Shown piece after piece: positions 33,557-42,362 of a stretch of 52,590 bases of DNA (position 1 is the stretch's first letter; each line of letters starts with the position of its first letter). The stretch comes from Xanthobacter autotrophicus (GTDB lineage: Bacteria > Pseudomonadota > Alphaproteobacteria > Rhizobiales > Xanthobacteraceae). The stretch covers positions 1 to 52,590 of the forward strand of contig NZ_JAIVFO010000011.1 in NCBI RefSeq assembly GCF_029991245.1. Direction: 5' to 3'. The translations under genes and the position numbers were made by a program. The notes below the pieces were generated by a model. It ran no database searches. It saw nothing but the letters and a program-made list of their open reading frames with translations, and had not been told where the DNA came from.

Positions 33557-34723
33557 ATGGCCTTGGATCCCGGGACCCTGTCCCAGCTGCTTGATGCGAT
33601 CCGCCGCTTCGTCGACGAGCGGCTCATCCCCGCAGAGGCCGAGGTGGCCGAGACCGACGCCATTCCGGCCGCCATCGTCGCGGAGATGCGCGAACTGGGT
33701 CTGTTCGGACTGACCGCGCCGGAGGACTTTGGCGGCCTCGGCCTCACCATGGAGGAGGAGGTGCTTGCGGTGTTCGAGCTCGGCCGCGCCGCGCCGGCGT
33801 TCCGCTCCATGTTCGCCACCAACGTGGGCATCGGCATGCAGGGCATCGCCATCGACGGCACGCCGGAGCAAAAGGCGAAATATCTGCCTGGCCTCGCCTC
33901 CGGCGAAATCGTCGGCGCGTTTGCCCTCACCGAGCCGGAGGTGGGATCCGACGCCGGATCGGTCAAGACCACGGCGCGCCGCGACGGTGACGTCTATGTG
34001 CTGAACGGGACCAAGCGCTTCATCACCAACGCTCCTCATGCCGGCCTGTTTACCGTGATGGCACGCACCGATCCCAGCCAGAAGGGCGCCTCCGGCGTCT
34101 CGGCCTTCGCCGTGGAGCGCGGAACGCCCGGCCTGTCCACCGGCAAGCCGGAAAAGAAGATGGGCCAGCAGGGTGCCCATGTGTGCGATGTCATCTTCGA
34201 CGATTGCCGGGTGCCTGCATCCGCGCTCATCGGCGGCATCGAGGGCCAGGGCTTCAAGACGGCCATGAAGGTGCTGGACAAGGGTCGCCTGCACATCGCC
34301 GCCGCCTGCGTGGGCCTCGCCGAGCGCATCCTCGACGACATGCTGGCCTATGCGGTGGGCCGCAAGCAGTTCGGCCGGCCTCTGGCCGAGTTCCAGCTGC
34401 TCCAGGCCATGTTTGCCGATTCGAAGGCAGATGCCTACGCCGCTCGCTGCATGGTGCTCGATGCTGCCCGCAAGCGCGATGCCGGGCAGGACGTGAGCGT
34501 GGAAGCCTCCTGCGCCAAGATGTTCGCCTCCGAGGCGGTGGGCCGGATCGCCGACCGCAACGTGCAGGTCCACGGCGGCAATGGCTATATCCGCGAATAC
34601 CGGGCCGAGCAGCTCTTCCGCGATGCCCGCCTGTTCCGGATCTATGAGGGCACCACCCAGATCCAGCAGATCATCATTGCCAAGGCACTCACCGCCGGGG
34701 CGAAGGAACGCGCCGGACTCTAG
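33557..34723 (+). CDS. Acyl-CoA dehydrogenase (canonical glutamate base)
   Basis: 388 residues with the FAD signatures FALTEPEVGSDAGS (near 120-135) and QVHGGNGYIREY, and the C-terminal IYEGTTQIQQ with the usual catalytic Glu. It passes electrons to ETF. Candidate steps are dehydrogenation of pimeloyl-CoA in the lower pathway, or of cyclohexanecarboxyl-CoA. I favour the former because the other dehydrogenase in the cluster has the unusual Asp. GGGGAGGA ribosome site. Its 3' end overlaps the convergent MarR gene by 35 bp. Confidence 0.85.
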   Translation: MALDPGTLSQLLDAIRRFVDERLIPAEAEVAETDAIPAAIVAEMRELGLFGLTAPEDFGGLGLTMEEEVLAVFELGRAAPAFRSMFATNVGIGMQGIAIDGTPEQKAKYLPGLASGEIVGAFALTEPEVGSDAGSVKTTARRDGDVYVLNGTKRFITNAPHAGLFTVMARTDPSQKGASGVSAFAVERGTPGLSTGKPEKKMGQQGAHVCDVIFDDCRVPASALIGGIEGQGFKTAMKVLDKGRLHIAAACVGLAERILDDMLAYAVGRKQFGRPLAEFQLLQAMFADSKADAYAARCMVLDAARKRDAGQDVSVEASCAKMFASEAVGRIADRNVQVHGGNGYIREYRAEQLFRDARLFRIYEGTTQIQQIIIAKALTAGAKERAGL

Positions 34724-35258
34724 GGACCGGCGCGGCGGCCGGCACGGACTCGCCTTCATCCGGACGACGGGCGGCGATCTCCGGATCGAGGGCCTTGAAG
34801 TTGGCGAGCATCTTGTCGAGGTAGTGGATCACGTGGATCTTGTCCTCGGTGGAGAAGCCGGCCAGCGCCGCGTCGTAATAATCGGCGATGACGGGGCGCA
34901 TGTTGGCGTCCCACAGGCTGCGCCCCTTGGGGGTCAGGCGGATGAGGCGCGAGCGATTGTCGTTGGCATCCACCGTGCGCTCCACATAGTCCATGGCTTC
35001 GAGCCGCTGCAAGACGCCGGCGAGGTTCTGCCGGGTGACCAGCAGGAAGGCGGCGAGGTCGCCCACCGCCACGCCCTCGGCGAAGGCGGGGCGCGTGAGG
35101 GCGCCGAGCACCGCCCATTGCTGGGTGGTGATCTCATAGTCGTCCAGCGCCCGCGTGCCGGTCTTATGCAACATGTTGGCGCATTGGTAGAGCCGGAAGA
35201 AGAGCCTGTTGCTCAGTCCCGGTGAAATCCCGCGTGAAGTGCCGCCATTCTTTTTCAT
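34689..35258 (-). CDS. badR: MarR-family regulator, BadR-like
   Basis: 189 residues from the ATG at 35258; longer frames run through the operator and are rejected. Winged HTH: TTQQWAVLGALTR, DLAAFLLVTRQNLAGVLQRLEAMDYVER (recognition helix) and the wing DANDNRSRLIRLTPKG. In Rhodopseudomonas palustris BadR, a MarR protein, represses the badHI-aliAB-badK genes and responds to 2-ketocyclohexanecarboxyl-CoA. Position beside badH and four shared palindromes make the same role likely. The C-terminal tail is Pro/Arg-rich. Confidence 0.8.
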   Translation of the reverse strand: MKKNGGTSRGISPGLSNRLFFRLYQCANMLHKTGTRALDDYEITTQQWAVLGALTRPAFAEGVAVGDLAAFLLVTRQNLAGVLQRLEAMDYVERTVDANDNRSRLIRLTPKGRSLWDANMRPVIADYYDAALAGFSTEDKIHVIHYLDKMLANFKALDPEIAARRPDEGESVPAAAPVPRVRRVPSPRR

Positions 35259-35317
35259 GCCAGCACTCTGACCGCGCCGCAGCGCTCGGTCAAGGGATCC
35301 CCGGCAGCCCATTTTAA

Positions 35318-35331
35318 GGAAATATATTGAC
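35318..35331. promoter_or_regulatory. MarR-type operator, copy C (badR/badH divergent promoter)
   Basis: GGAAATATATTGAC. The right half overlaps TTGACA, a possible -35 box toward badH, so binding would block RNA polymerase. It is 59 bp upstream of the badR start. Confidence 0.72.
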
Positions 35332-35465
35332 ATAAAAAGCGCGACCCGATAGAGCAATGTCACAAGGGCGGCGGGCGCATCAACGAAGGTTCCTCGCCAG
35401 AATAGGCAGTAACGTCGAGCTTTCGGTACCTTCGCTCCTGCCCATGACCATGGAGGATGACCACC

Positions 35466-36236
35466 GTGCGAGGCTTAAAAGGTAAAGTAGTTGTTGTAAC
35501 TGGCGGTGGCGGCGGGATCGGATCGGCAACCTGCCGGCGCTTCGCCGAGGAAGGCGCCCGCGTCGTGGTTGCCGACATCAGCACTGCCGCCGCGGAAAAG
35601 GTGGCGGAGGAGATCAAGGCTGCCGGCGGCGAGGCCATCACCGCGGTGGTGGACCTCACCGATGCTGCCGCTACCGCAGCCAAGGTGGCCGAAGTGGAGA
35701 GTGCCTTCGGCCCCATCGACATCCTGGTCAATAATGCCGGCTGGGACCTGTTCGTGCCGTTCCTGAAGTCGGAGCCCGACTTCTGGACCAAGATCATCGA
35801 CATCAACCTGCGCTCGGTGCTGAACATCACCAAGCCGGTGCTCGCCTCCATCGTCGGGCGCGGCGTTGCCGGACGCGTGGTCTCCATCGGCTCCGATGCC
35901 GGGCGCGTCGGCTCCTCGGGCGAGGCGGTCTATGCCGCCTGCAAGGCCGGGGTCATCGCCTTCATGAAGACGCTCGCCCGCGAGCATGCGCGCAACGGCA
36001 TCACCTTCAACACCGTGTGCCCGGGCGTCACCGAGACCGTCATGCTGGAAAGCTTCATGGAGGCGGCCGGCGACAAGGACAAGCTGCGTGTCGCCTTCAC
36101 CCGCGCGGTGCCGCTCGGCCGACTGGGCAAGCCCGACGACCTGCCGGGTGCCATCGTGTTCCTGTCCAGTGACGACGCCGCCTTCATCACCGGCCAGGTG
36201 ATCTCGGTCTCCGGCGGCCTCACCATGCACGGCTGA
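35466..36236 (+). CDS. badH: 2-hydroxycyclohexanecarboxyl-CoA dehydrogenase (SDR)
   Basis: 256 residues. Rossmann motif TGGGGGIG, NNAG at about 87, catalytic Ser in SIGSDAGRVG and the YAACK Tyr-Lys pair, ending FITGQVISVSGGLTMHG, very close to BadH as I remember it. It oxidises the 2-hydroxy thioester to the 2-keto compound with NAD+. The ATG at 35457 touches GGAGG with zero spacing, whereas GTG 35466 has 9 bases and gives the BadH-like start xRGLKGK, so GTG is chosen. First gene of the rightward operon. Confidence 0.88.
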   Translation: MRGLKGKVVVVTGGGGGIGSATCRRFAEEGARVVVADISTAAAEKVAEEIKAAGGEAITAVVDLTDAAATAAKVAEVESAFGPIDILVNNAGWDLFVPFLKSEPDFWTKIIDINLRSVLNITKPVLASIVGRGVAGRVVSIGSDAGRVGSSGEAVYAACKAGVIAFMKTLAREHARNGITFNTVCPGVTETVMLESFMEAAGDKDKLRVAFTRAVPLGRLGKPDDLPGAIVFLSSDDAAFITGQVISVSGGLTMHG

Positions 36237-36247
36237 GGGGGGAAATC

Positions 36248-37030
36248 ATGAGCTATACGGACATTCTCTACGATATCCGCGGCGGTGCCGCCTGGATCAC
36301 CATCAATCGGCCGGACAAATACAATGCCTTCCGCGGCCAGACCGTGGACGAGCTCATCCACGCCTTCCAGACCGCAGGCTGGGACCGCAAGGTCGGCGTG
36401 ATCGTGCTGACCGGCGCCGGCGACAAGGCATTCTGCACCGGCGGCGACCAGTCGGCCCACGACGGCCAGTATGACGGGCGCGGCGTCATCGGCCTGCCCA
36501 TCGACGAATTGCAGAGCCTGATCCGCGACGTGCCGAAGCCGGTCATCGCCCGCGTCAACGGCTTCGCCATCGGCGGCGGCAATGTGCTCGCCACCATCTG
36601 CGACCTCACCATCGCCTCCGACAAGGCCCAGTTCGGCCAGGTGGGTCCCAAGGTGGGCTCGGTGGATCCGGGCTTCGGCACCGCCTATCTCGCCCGCGTG
36701 GTCGGCGAGAAGAAGGCCCGCGAGATCTGGTACCTCAACAAGCGCTACACCGCTGCAGAGGCGCTCGCCATGGGCCTCGCCAATGCCGTCGTTCCGCCAG
36801 AGGAGCTCGATGCCGAGGTCGACCGCTGGGTCGCCGAGCTGATGGACCGCTCGCCCACCGCCCTGGCGCTGGCCAAGGTCTCGTTCAACGCCGACAGCGA
36901 GAACATCCGGGGCATCTCCGCCCTCGGCATGCGCGCGCTCAGCCTCTACTACGACACCGACGAGAGCAAGGAGGGCGGTGTCGCCTTCCGCGAGAAGCGC
37001 AAGCCCGATTTCCGCAAGTTCGGAAAGTAG
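36248..37030 (+). CDS. badI: 2-ketocyclohexanecarboxyl-CoA hydrolase (ring-opening)
   Basis: 260 residues, the same length as BadI. Crotonase-fold hydrolase: FCTGGDQSAHDGQYDGRG and FAIGGGNVLATICDLTIASDKAQFGQVGPKVGSVDPGFG. The GGGN in place of GGGxE and the SVDPGFGTAYLAR loop are those of BadI and MenB-like carbon-carbon-bond enzymes, not hydratases. It opens the ring of 2-ketocyclohexanecarboxyl-CoA to pimeloyl-CoA. Good GGGGGGAAA ribosome site, 11 bp after badH. A hairpin follows. Confidence 0.93.
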   Translation: MSYTDILYDIRGGAAWITINRPDKYNAFRGQTVDELIHAFQTAGWDRKVGVIVLTGAGDKAFCTGGDQSAHDGQYDGRGVIGLPIDELQSLIRDVPKPVIARVNGFAIGGGNVLATICDLTIASDKAQFGQVGPKVGSVDPGFGTAYLARVVGEKKAREIWYLNKRYTAAEALAMGLANAVVPPEELDAEVDRWVAELMDRSPTALALAKVSFNADSENIRGISALGMRALSLYYDTDESKEGGVAFREKRKPDFRKFGK

Positions 37031-37038
37031 GCCGGACG

Positions 37039-37076
37039 GCCACTGGGCAGATGGGCCTGCCGTCTGGCCCGGTGGC
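37039..37076 (+). terminator. Hairpin between badI and aliB
   Basis: GCCAC-t-GGGCAGA pairs with TCTGgCCC-g-GTGGC. No T-run. It sits at the head of a 338-bp gap (37031-37368) that otherwise holds no gene, so it may partly terminate or process the transcript ahead of aliB. Confidence 0.45.
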
Positions 37077-37368
37077 TTCAGTCCCCCGAACGCGCGTGTG
37101 CCGTAACGCGATCCTGTCCCGCCATGGGGCGCCAGCGGCGACACGGCGCCGCCATGCCGGTGTCAGGGCTCCGGCATGGCGGCAACGGCCCGTGAGCCCG
37201 CGGGGCGCGTGATCGCGGCGGCAGGATCGGTGCAGGCGCAAGACATGCGCATCAAGGGCTCTGCCGCGGGGATCTGTGCGCCGCGCCGGCGCCGGCCCGC
37301 GACACTCAAAGGCTGCGCTAAAGCGGCCACAGCTCAATCCGGCAGGAAAAGCCAAGGTAGGGACCCCC

Positions 37369-38541
37369 ATGAATCCGACGGCATATCCAACGGTTTTCGA
37401 TAATGAAGACCTGACCGCCTTGCGCGACCTCGCCGCCAAGTTCGCCGCCGAGCGCCTCGCGCCGGGTTATCGGGAACGCGAGCGCACCGGCAGCTTCGGC
37501 AAGGATCTGGTGCGCGAGATGGGCAGCCTCGGCCTGATCGCCCCCGAGCTGCCCGAGGAGTTCGGCGGGATCGGCTCCGGCAGCATGTATTCAGGCGTCA
37601 TCATCGAGGAGATCGCCAAGGGCGACTTCAACTTCGGCTACGTGAATATCCTCGCCTCCCTGAACGGCCAGATCCTCGCCAATTTCGCCAATCCCGAGAT
37701 CAAGGGCTACTGGCTGCCCAAGCTCACCGCTGGCGAGATCATGCTGGCCATCGCGCTGACCGAGCCGCGCGGCGGCTCGGACGCGGCCAATCTCGGCCTC
37801 AGGATGGAGCGCTCCGGCGACCACTATGTCCTCAACGGCGAGAAGACCTCCATCTCCGCCGCCGACCAGGCCGGCGCCGCCGTTGTCTTCGCCCGCACCG
37901 GCAAGCCCGAGGACAAGGCGCATGGCATCTCCGCCATCTTCGTGCCCATGGACACCCCCGGCATCTCGACGACCCGCTTCACCGACGTGGGCCAGCATGC
38001 CATCGGCCGCGGCTCCATCTTCTTCGACAATGTAAAGGTGCCGGTCGATCACTTGCTCGGGCAGGAGAACAAAGGTTTCGTGCAGGTGATGCAGGGCTTC
38101 GACTTCTCGCGCTCGCTCATCGGCCTGCAATGCCTTGGAACGGCCCGCCAGTCCCTCACCGAGGCCTGGGCCTATATTGGCGAGCGGCGTGCTTTCGGCA
38201 AGCCGCTCGCCGCTTTTCAGGGCATCACCCACCAGCTCGCCGATTTCGACACCCGCATCGAAGGCGCGCGGCTGCTGAGTTACAACGCGCTGTGGCTGAA
38301 GGACAACGGCCTGCCGCACGTGGCCGAGGCGGCCATGGCCAAATGGTGGCCGCCGCTCCTCGCCTACGAGGCGATCCACGCCTGCCTGCTGGTGCACGGC
38401 CACGCCGCCTATTCCAACGAGCTGCCCTTCGAGCAGCGGTTGCGCGACGTGCTGGGCCTGCAGATCGGCGACGGCACCGCGCACATCATGAAGAACATCA
38501 TCGCCCGTGAACGGGCGGGCCGGGCAGCCGTTAGCGGCTGA
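37369..38541 (+). CDS. aliB: Acyl-CoA dehydrogenase, likely cyclohexanecarboxyl-CoA dehydrogenase
   Basis: 390 residues from MNPTAYPTVFDNED. FAD region IALTEPRGGSDAANLGL; flavin-binding FDFSRSLIGLQCLGTARQS. At the C-terminal catalytic position, where most family members have YEGT, it reads IGDGTAHIMKN: Asp replaces the Glu base. As I recall, an Asp base is described for cyclohexane- and cyclohexene-carboxyl-CoA dehydrogenases of benzoate-degrading anaerobes. That substitution plus the aliA neighbour 21 bp downstream supports AliB, which forms cyclohex-1-ene-carboxyl-CoA. Confidence 0.75.
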   Translation: MNPTAYPTVFDNEDLTALRDLAAKFAAERLAPGYRERERTGSFGKDLVREMGSLGLIAPELPEEFGGIGSGSMYSGVIIEEIAKGDFNFGYVNILASLNGQILANFANPEIKGYWLPKLTAGEIMLAIALTEPRGGSDAANLGLRMERSGDHYVLNGEKTSISAADQAGAAVVFARTGKPEDKAHGISAIFVPMDTPGISTTRFTDVGQHAIGRGSIFFDNVKVPVDHLLGQENKGFVQVMQGFDFSRSLIGLQCLGTARQSLTEAWAYIGERRAFGKPLAAFQGITHQLADFDTRIEGARLLSYNALWLKDNGLPHVAEAAMAKWWPPLLAYEAIHACLLVHGHAAYSNELPFEQRLRDVLGLQIGDGTAHIMKNIIARERAGRAAVSG

Positions 38542-38562
38542 TCCGAAAAAGGGGAGGAAACC

Positions 38563-40221
38563 ATGGAATTCGACGCCCTTCTCATCGAGCCCCGCCGCGC
38601 CAGGATGGAGGCCGAAGGCCTCTGGCCGGGCAAGACCCTGCTCGATTATTTCGACGCCTGCCTTGCCGAAAAGCCCGATGCCACCGCCGTGGTGAGCATC
38701 GTGGTCGGCACCGGGGCAAGGCGCGACCTGACCTATGCCGAGATCGACCACCTGGCCTGGCGGGCCGCGGTCGGGCTCCGCCGTCTCGGCCTCGGAAAGG
38801 ACGATGTTCTTGCGAGCCAGCTGGCCAATGGCTGGGAATTCGTCGTCCTCTACATCGCCTGCCGGCGCCTGGGCATCGTCTTCAACCCGGTGATGCCCAT
38901 CTTCCGCGAGCACGAGCTGCGCTTCATGCTGCGCCATGGCGAGGCCAAGGCCTTCGCCATCCCCAAGGTGTTCCGCGGCTTCGACCACGAGGCCATGGCC
39001 GAAACGCTCAAGCCTGAGCTGCCAGACCTCTCGACCCTCATCGTCGTCGGAGGGGCAGGGCCGAACGGGTTCGAAGCGCTGCTGCTCGATCCGGCGTTCG
39101 ACGCCGAGGTGTCCGGCATCCGGCAGGTCAGCGCCCGCGACCGGGGCGACTCCAACGACGTGTGCCAGCTCATCTACACCTCGGGCACCACGGGCGAGCC
39201 CAAGGGCGTGATGCACACCGCCAATACCATGTATTCCAACCTCGTCCCCTACGCCACCCGTCTGGGCCTCGGCGCGTCCGACGTGGTTCTGATGGCCTCG
39301 CCCATGGCCCACCAGACGGGCTTCATGTACGGCCTGCTCATGCCGGTCATGCTCAAGGCCCGCATGGTGTTGCTGGACAGCTGGGACAAGGCGCTGGCCG
39401 CCAGGGTGATCGCGCAGGAAGGCGTCACCTTCACCATGGCCTCGACGCCCTTCCTCATGGACCTCACCAACACGGTGGAGGAGCTCGGCACCGATTCCTC
39501 CTCCCTGCGCATCTTCCTGTGCGCGGGCACGGCCATCCCTGGCGCGCTGGTGGAGCGGGCGCGCAAGGTGCTCGGCACCAAGATCGTTTCAGCCTGGGGC
39601 ATGACCGAGAACGGCGCGGTGACCCTCGTCTCCCCTTCCGACCCCGATGAACGCTCCGTCAATACGGACGGCTTCGTCCTGCCCGGCATGGAGATTCAGA
39701 TCCGCGCCGCCGACGGCACGGTGCTGCCGGCCGGCCAGGAAGGCGCGCTCTATGTGCGCGGCTGCTCCAATTTCGGCGGCTATCTGAAGCGGCCCCAGTG
39801 GAACGCCACCGATGCCGGGGGCTGGTTCGACACCGGCGACATCGCGCGGATAGACGACGCCGGCTATATCCGCATCTGCGGGCGGACCAAGGACGTGATC
39901 ATCCGCGGGGCGGAGAACCTGCCCGTGGTGGAGATCGAGGCGGTGCTCTACAAGCACCCCGACATCCAGCAGGTGGCCATCGTCGCCTATCCCGACGAGC
40001 GCCTCGGCGAGCGCGCCTGTGCCTTCGTGGTGCCGAAGCAGGGCAAGGCGTTCTCCTTCGAGGAGATGGTTCGCTTCCTCGATAGCCAGCATCTGGCCAA
40101 GCAATATTATCCCGAGCGGCTGGAGGTCTGTGACCAGCTGCCGTCCACCGCCTCCGGCAAGATCCAGAAGTTCGCTTTGCGCACCATGCTGCGCGAGGCC
40201 TACGAGAAGTCCCGGTCATGA
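38563..40221 (+). CDS. aliA: Cyclohexanecarboxylate-CoA ligase (AMP-forming)
   Basis: 552 residues, ANL superfamily. P-loop-like YTSGTTGEPKGVMHT (near 205), adenine-binding SAWGMTENGAVT (near 343), hinge WFDTGDIARIDDAGYIRICGRTKD (near 422-445) and C-terminal catalytic Lys in PSTASGKIQKF (near 527). It activates the acid with ATP and CoA. Substrate assigned from context (badHI, aliB, badK); a medium-chain fatty-acid ligase is the fallback reading. Overlaps the next gene by 4 bp. Confidence 0.85.
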   Translation: MEFDALLIEPRRARMEAEGLWPGKTLLDYFDACLAEKPDATAVVSIVVGTGARRDLTYAEIDHLAWRAAVGLRRLGLGKDDVLASQLANGWEFVVLYIACRRLGIVFNPVMPIFREHELRFMLRHGEAKAFAIPKVFRGFDHEAMAETLKPELPDLSTLIVVGGAGPNGFEALLLDPAFDAEVSGIRQVSARDRGDSNDVCQLIYTSGTTGEPKGVMHTANTMYSNLVPYATRLGLGASDVVLMASPMAHQTGFMYGLLMPVMLKARMVLLDSWDKALAARVIAQEGVTFTMASTPFLMDLTNTVEELGTDSSSLRIFLCAGTAIPGALVERARKVLGTKIVSAWGMTENGAVTLVSPSDPDERSVNTDGFVLPGMEIQIRAADGTVLPAGQEGALYVRGCSNFGGYLKRPQWNATDAGGWFDTGDIARIDDAGYIRICGRTKDVIIRGAENLPVVEIEAVLYKHPDIQQVAIVAYPDERLGERACAFVVPKQGKAFSFEEMVRFLDSQHLAKQYYPERLEVCDQLPSTASGKIQKFALRTMLREAYEKSRS

Positions 40222-42362
40222 CCTCCCCCATGCGCCCGGGTGGGCCGAACGCGTCGGATACGCGCACGGCGAGCGTCCCCGCGTCTGCAGGCGAGGCTGC
40301 CGTGTCCGGACCGGTTCATTGCATCGTCGATGACGGCATCGCCCTCGTCACCATCGACAATCCTCCGGTCAACGTCACCTCCCAGGCCGTGCGGCAGGGT
40401 CTTGTGCGCGCCCTCGACAAGGCAGAAGCGGCGGGCGTCGCCCGCGTCGTGCTGACGGGTGCCGGCAAGACCTTCATCGCCGGCGCCGACGCCAGGGAGT
40501 TTGCCGCCCCGCCTGCGGCGCCCCACCTGCCGGACATCATCCGCCGGATCGAGGACTTTCCGGTTCCCGTGGTCGCAGCCATCAACGGAACGGCCCTCGG
40601 CGGCGGGCTGGAGGTGGCGCTCGCGTGCCGGGCGCGCATCGCCGCGCCGGCGGCCACTCTGGGGCTGCCGGAAGTGACGCTCGGTGTCGTGCCCGGCGCC
40701 GGTGGCACCCAACGGCTGCCGCGCCTCATCGGCCTCGGGCCGGCCCTGTCGCTCATCGGCGAGGGGCGGGTGATCGGCGCGGGGGAGGCACAGTGCCTGG
40801 GGCTCGTGGATACGGTCGCAGCCGATCCGGTGACCCTCGCCCGCACCTTTTCCATTCCGAGCCGGCCCGCCACCGGCGCCTTGCCCGCCCCACCGCCCGA
40901 TCCGGAGGCGGTGGGGGCAGCGCGCAAGCAGGCGGCAAGGCGCAGCCCGGGCCAGATCGCGCCCTTGAAGGCCATCGATCTCGTCGATGCCTCGACCCGC
41001 CTCCCGCTCGACGAGGGGCTGGTGGTGGAGCGCGAAACCTTCCTCGCTCTGAAGACCTCGGATCAGGCGGCGGCCTTGCGCCATGTGTTCTTCGCCGAGC
41101 GCGCCGCCATGGCGCAGGGGAAAGGCGGCGGGGCGGAAATCAGCTCCGCCGTGGTGGTGGGCGGCGGCACCATGGGCGCCAGCATCGCCTACGCCCTGGC
41201 AGGACTCGGCATTTCCGTGGCGCTGGTGGAAAGCGATGCCGCCGGCGTCGAGCGGGCGCGGGCCAATGTGGCGCGCCTCTATGCCGACGCGGTGAAGCGG
41301 GGCAAGACCACTGCCGAGGCCGCCGAAGCGGAGCAGGCCACGCGCCTCAGCTTCCACGAGGGCTATGGCGCGCTGCCGCCGGCGGATTTCGCCATCGAGG
41401 CGGTGTTCGAGGACATGGAGGTCAAGCGGCAGGTCTTCGCCGCCCTCGACGCGGCGCTGCCGGAGAGCGCCGTCCTCGCCACCAACACCTCTTTTCTCGA
41501 TGTGAACCAGTTCGGCGAAGGCGTGCGCCGTCCGGAGCGCTTCCTCGGGCTGCATTTCTTCAGTCCGGCCCACGTGATGAAGCTCCTGGAGGTGATCCGG
41601 GCGCGGACCACCTCCGCCGAGACGCTGGCGACGGCGCTGCGTCTCGCCGCGCGGCTGAAGAAGATCCCGATCCTCGCCGGCGTGTGCGACGGCTTCATCG
41701 GCAACCGCATCCTCACCCGCTATCGCCAGACCTGCGACATCATGCTGATGGAAGGTGCTCTTCCCGCGCAGGTGGATACGGCGCTGCGCGGCTTCGGCAT
41801 GGCCATGGGTCCCTACGAGGTGCAGGACCTCTCCGGCCTGGACATCGCCTATGCCAACCGCAAGCGCCTTGGCTGGCGCACGAAGGAAGGCTTCCGCTAC
41901 ATCCCCATCGCCGACCGGATCGTCGAAGAGACCGGCCGGCTCGGGCGCAAGACGGGAGCCGGGTGGTACGACTACGACGGCGGCAAGGCCTCTCCCTCGG
42001 CGTTGATCGACCAGATCGTGGGGGAGGAGTCGGCCCGCGCCGGCATCGCGCGCCGCACCTTCTCCGATGAGGAGATCGTCACCCGCGCCATCAGCTCCAT
42101 GATCGAGGAAGGCTTCCGCATCCTCGAGGAAGGCATCGCCGCACGTGCCGCCGACATCGATCTCGTGATGATCCACGGCTACGCCTTCCCGCGGTGGCGC
42201 GGCGGCCCGATGCACTACGCCGGGCGCATCGGCCTTCCTGAAATCCTCCGCCGGATCGAGGCCTTCGCCGCCGAAGATCCGCTGTCCTGGGGCATTCCCG
42301 AGCTCCTGCGCCACGCAGCGCGCGAGGGGCTGGGCCCGGACGACCTGAAGGGGCAAGCATGA
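40218..42362 (+). CDS. Enoyl-CoA hydratase / 3-hydroxyacyl-CoA dehydrogenase fusion, PimF/FadB-like
   Basis: 714 residues. Crotonase domain (about 30-290): FIAGADAREF, NGTALGGGLEVALA and LPEVTLGVVPGAGGTQRLPR with both catalytic Glu. HAD domain (about 305-700): VVVGGGTMGASIAYALAGLGISVALVESD for NAD+, HFFSPAHVMKLLEVI with the His-Glu pair, and the GFIGNRIL helix. It performs the middle two beta-oxidation steps, most likely on the dicarboxylyl-CoA from pimeloyl-CoA. The first ~30 residues are a disordered leader. ATGA overlaps on both sides tie it to aliA and the thiolase. Confidence 0.88.
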   Translation: MTSPMRPGGPNASDTRTASVPASAGEAAVSGPVHCIVDDGIALVTIDNPPVNVTSQAVRQGLVRALDKAEAAGVARVVLTGAGKTFIAGADAREFAAPPAAPHLPDIIRRIEDFPVPVVAAINGTALGGGLEVALACRARIAAPAATLGLPEVTLGVVPGAGGTQRLPRLIGLGPALSLIGEGRVIGAGEAQCLGLVDTVAADPVTLARTFSIPSRPATGALPAPPPDPEAVGAARKQAARRSPGQIAPLKAIDLVDASTRLPLDEGLVVERETFLALKTSDQAAALRHVFFAERAAMAQGKGGGAEISSAVVVGGGTMGASIAYALAGLGISVALVESDAAGVERARANVARLYADAVKRGKTTAEAAEAEQATRLSFHEGYGALPPADFAIEAVFEDMEVKRQVFAALDAALPESAVLATNTSFLDVNQFGEGVRRPERFLGLHFFSPAHVMKLLEVIRARTTSAETLATALRLAARLKKIPILAGVCDGFIGNRILTRYRQTCDIMLMEGALPAQVDTALRGFGMAMGPYEVQDLSGLDIAYANRKRLGWRTKEGFRYIPIADRIVEETGRLGRKTGAGWYDYDGGKASPSALIDQIVGEESARAGIARRTFSDEEIVTRAISSMIEEGFRILEEGIAARAADIDLVMIHGYAFPRWRGGPMHYAGRIGLPEILRRIEAFAAEDPLSWGIPELLRHAAREGLGPDDLKGQA

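Noticed and set aside
35475-36230. Long minus-strand open frame opposite badH
   Set aside because: His/Gly/Asp-rich shadow of a high-GC gene; badH has full SDR motifs on the plus strand.
37591-39312. 573-codon minus-strand frame opposite aliB and aliA
   Set aside because: Antisense shadow spanning two well-supported genes; no ribosome site or domain.
40200-42356. 718-codon minus-strand frame opposite the hydratase/dehydrogenase fusion
   Set aside because: Antisense shadow; the plus strand has all catalytic residues.
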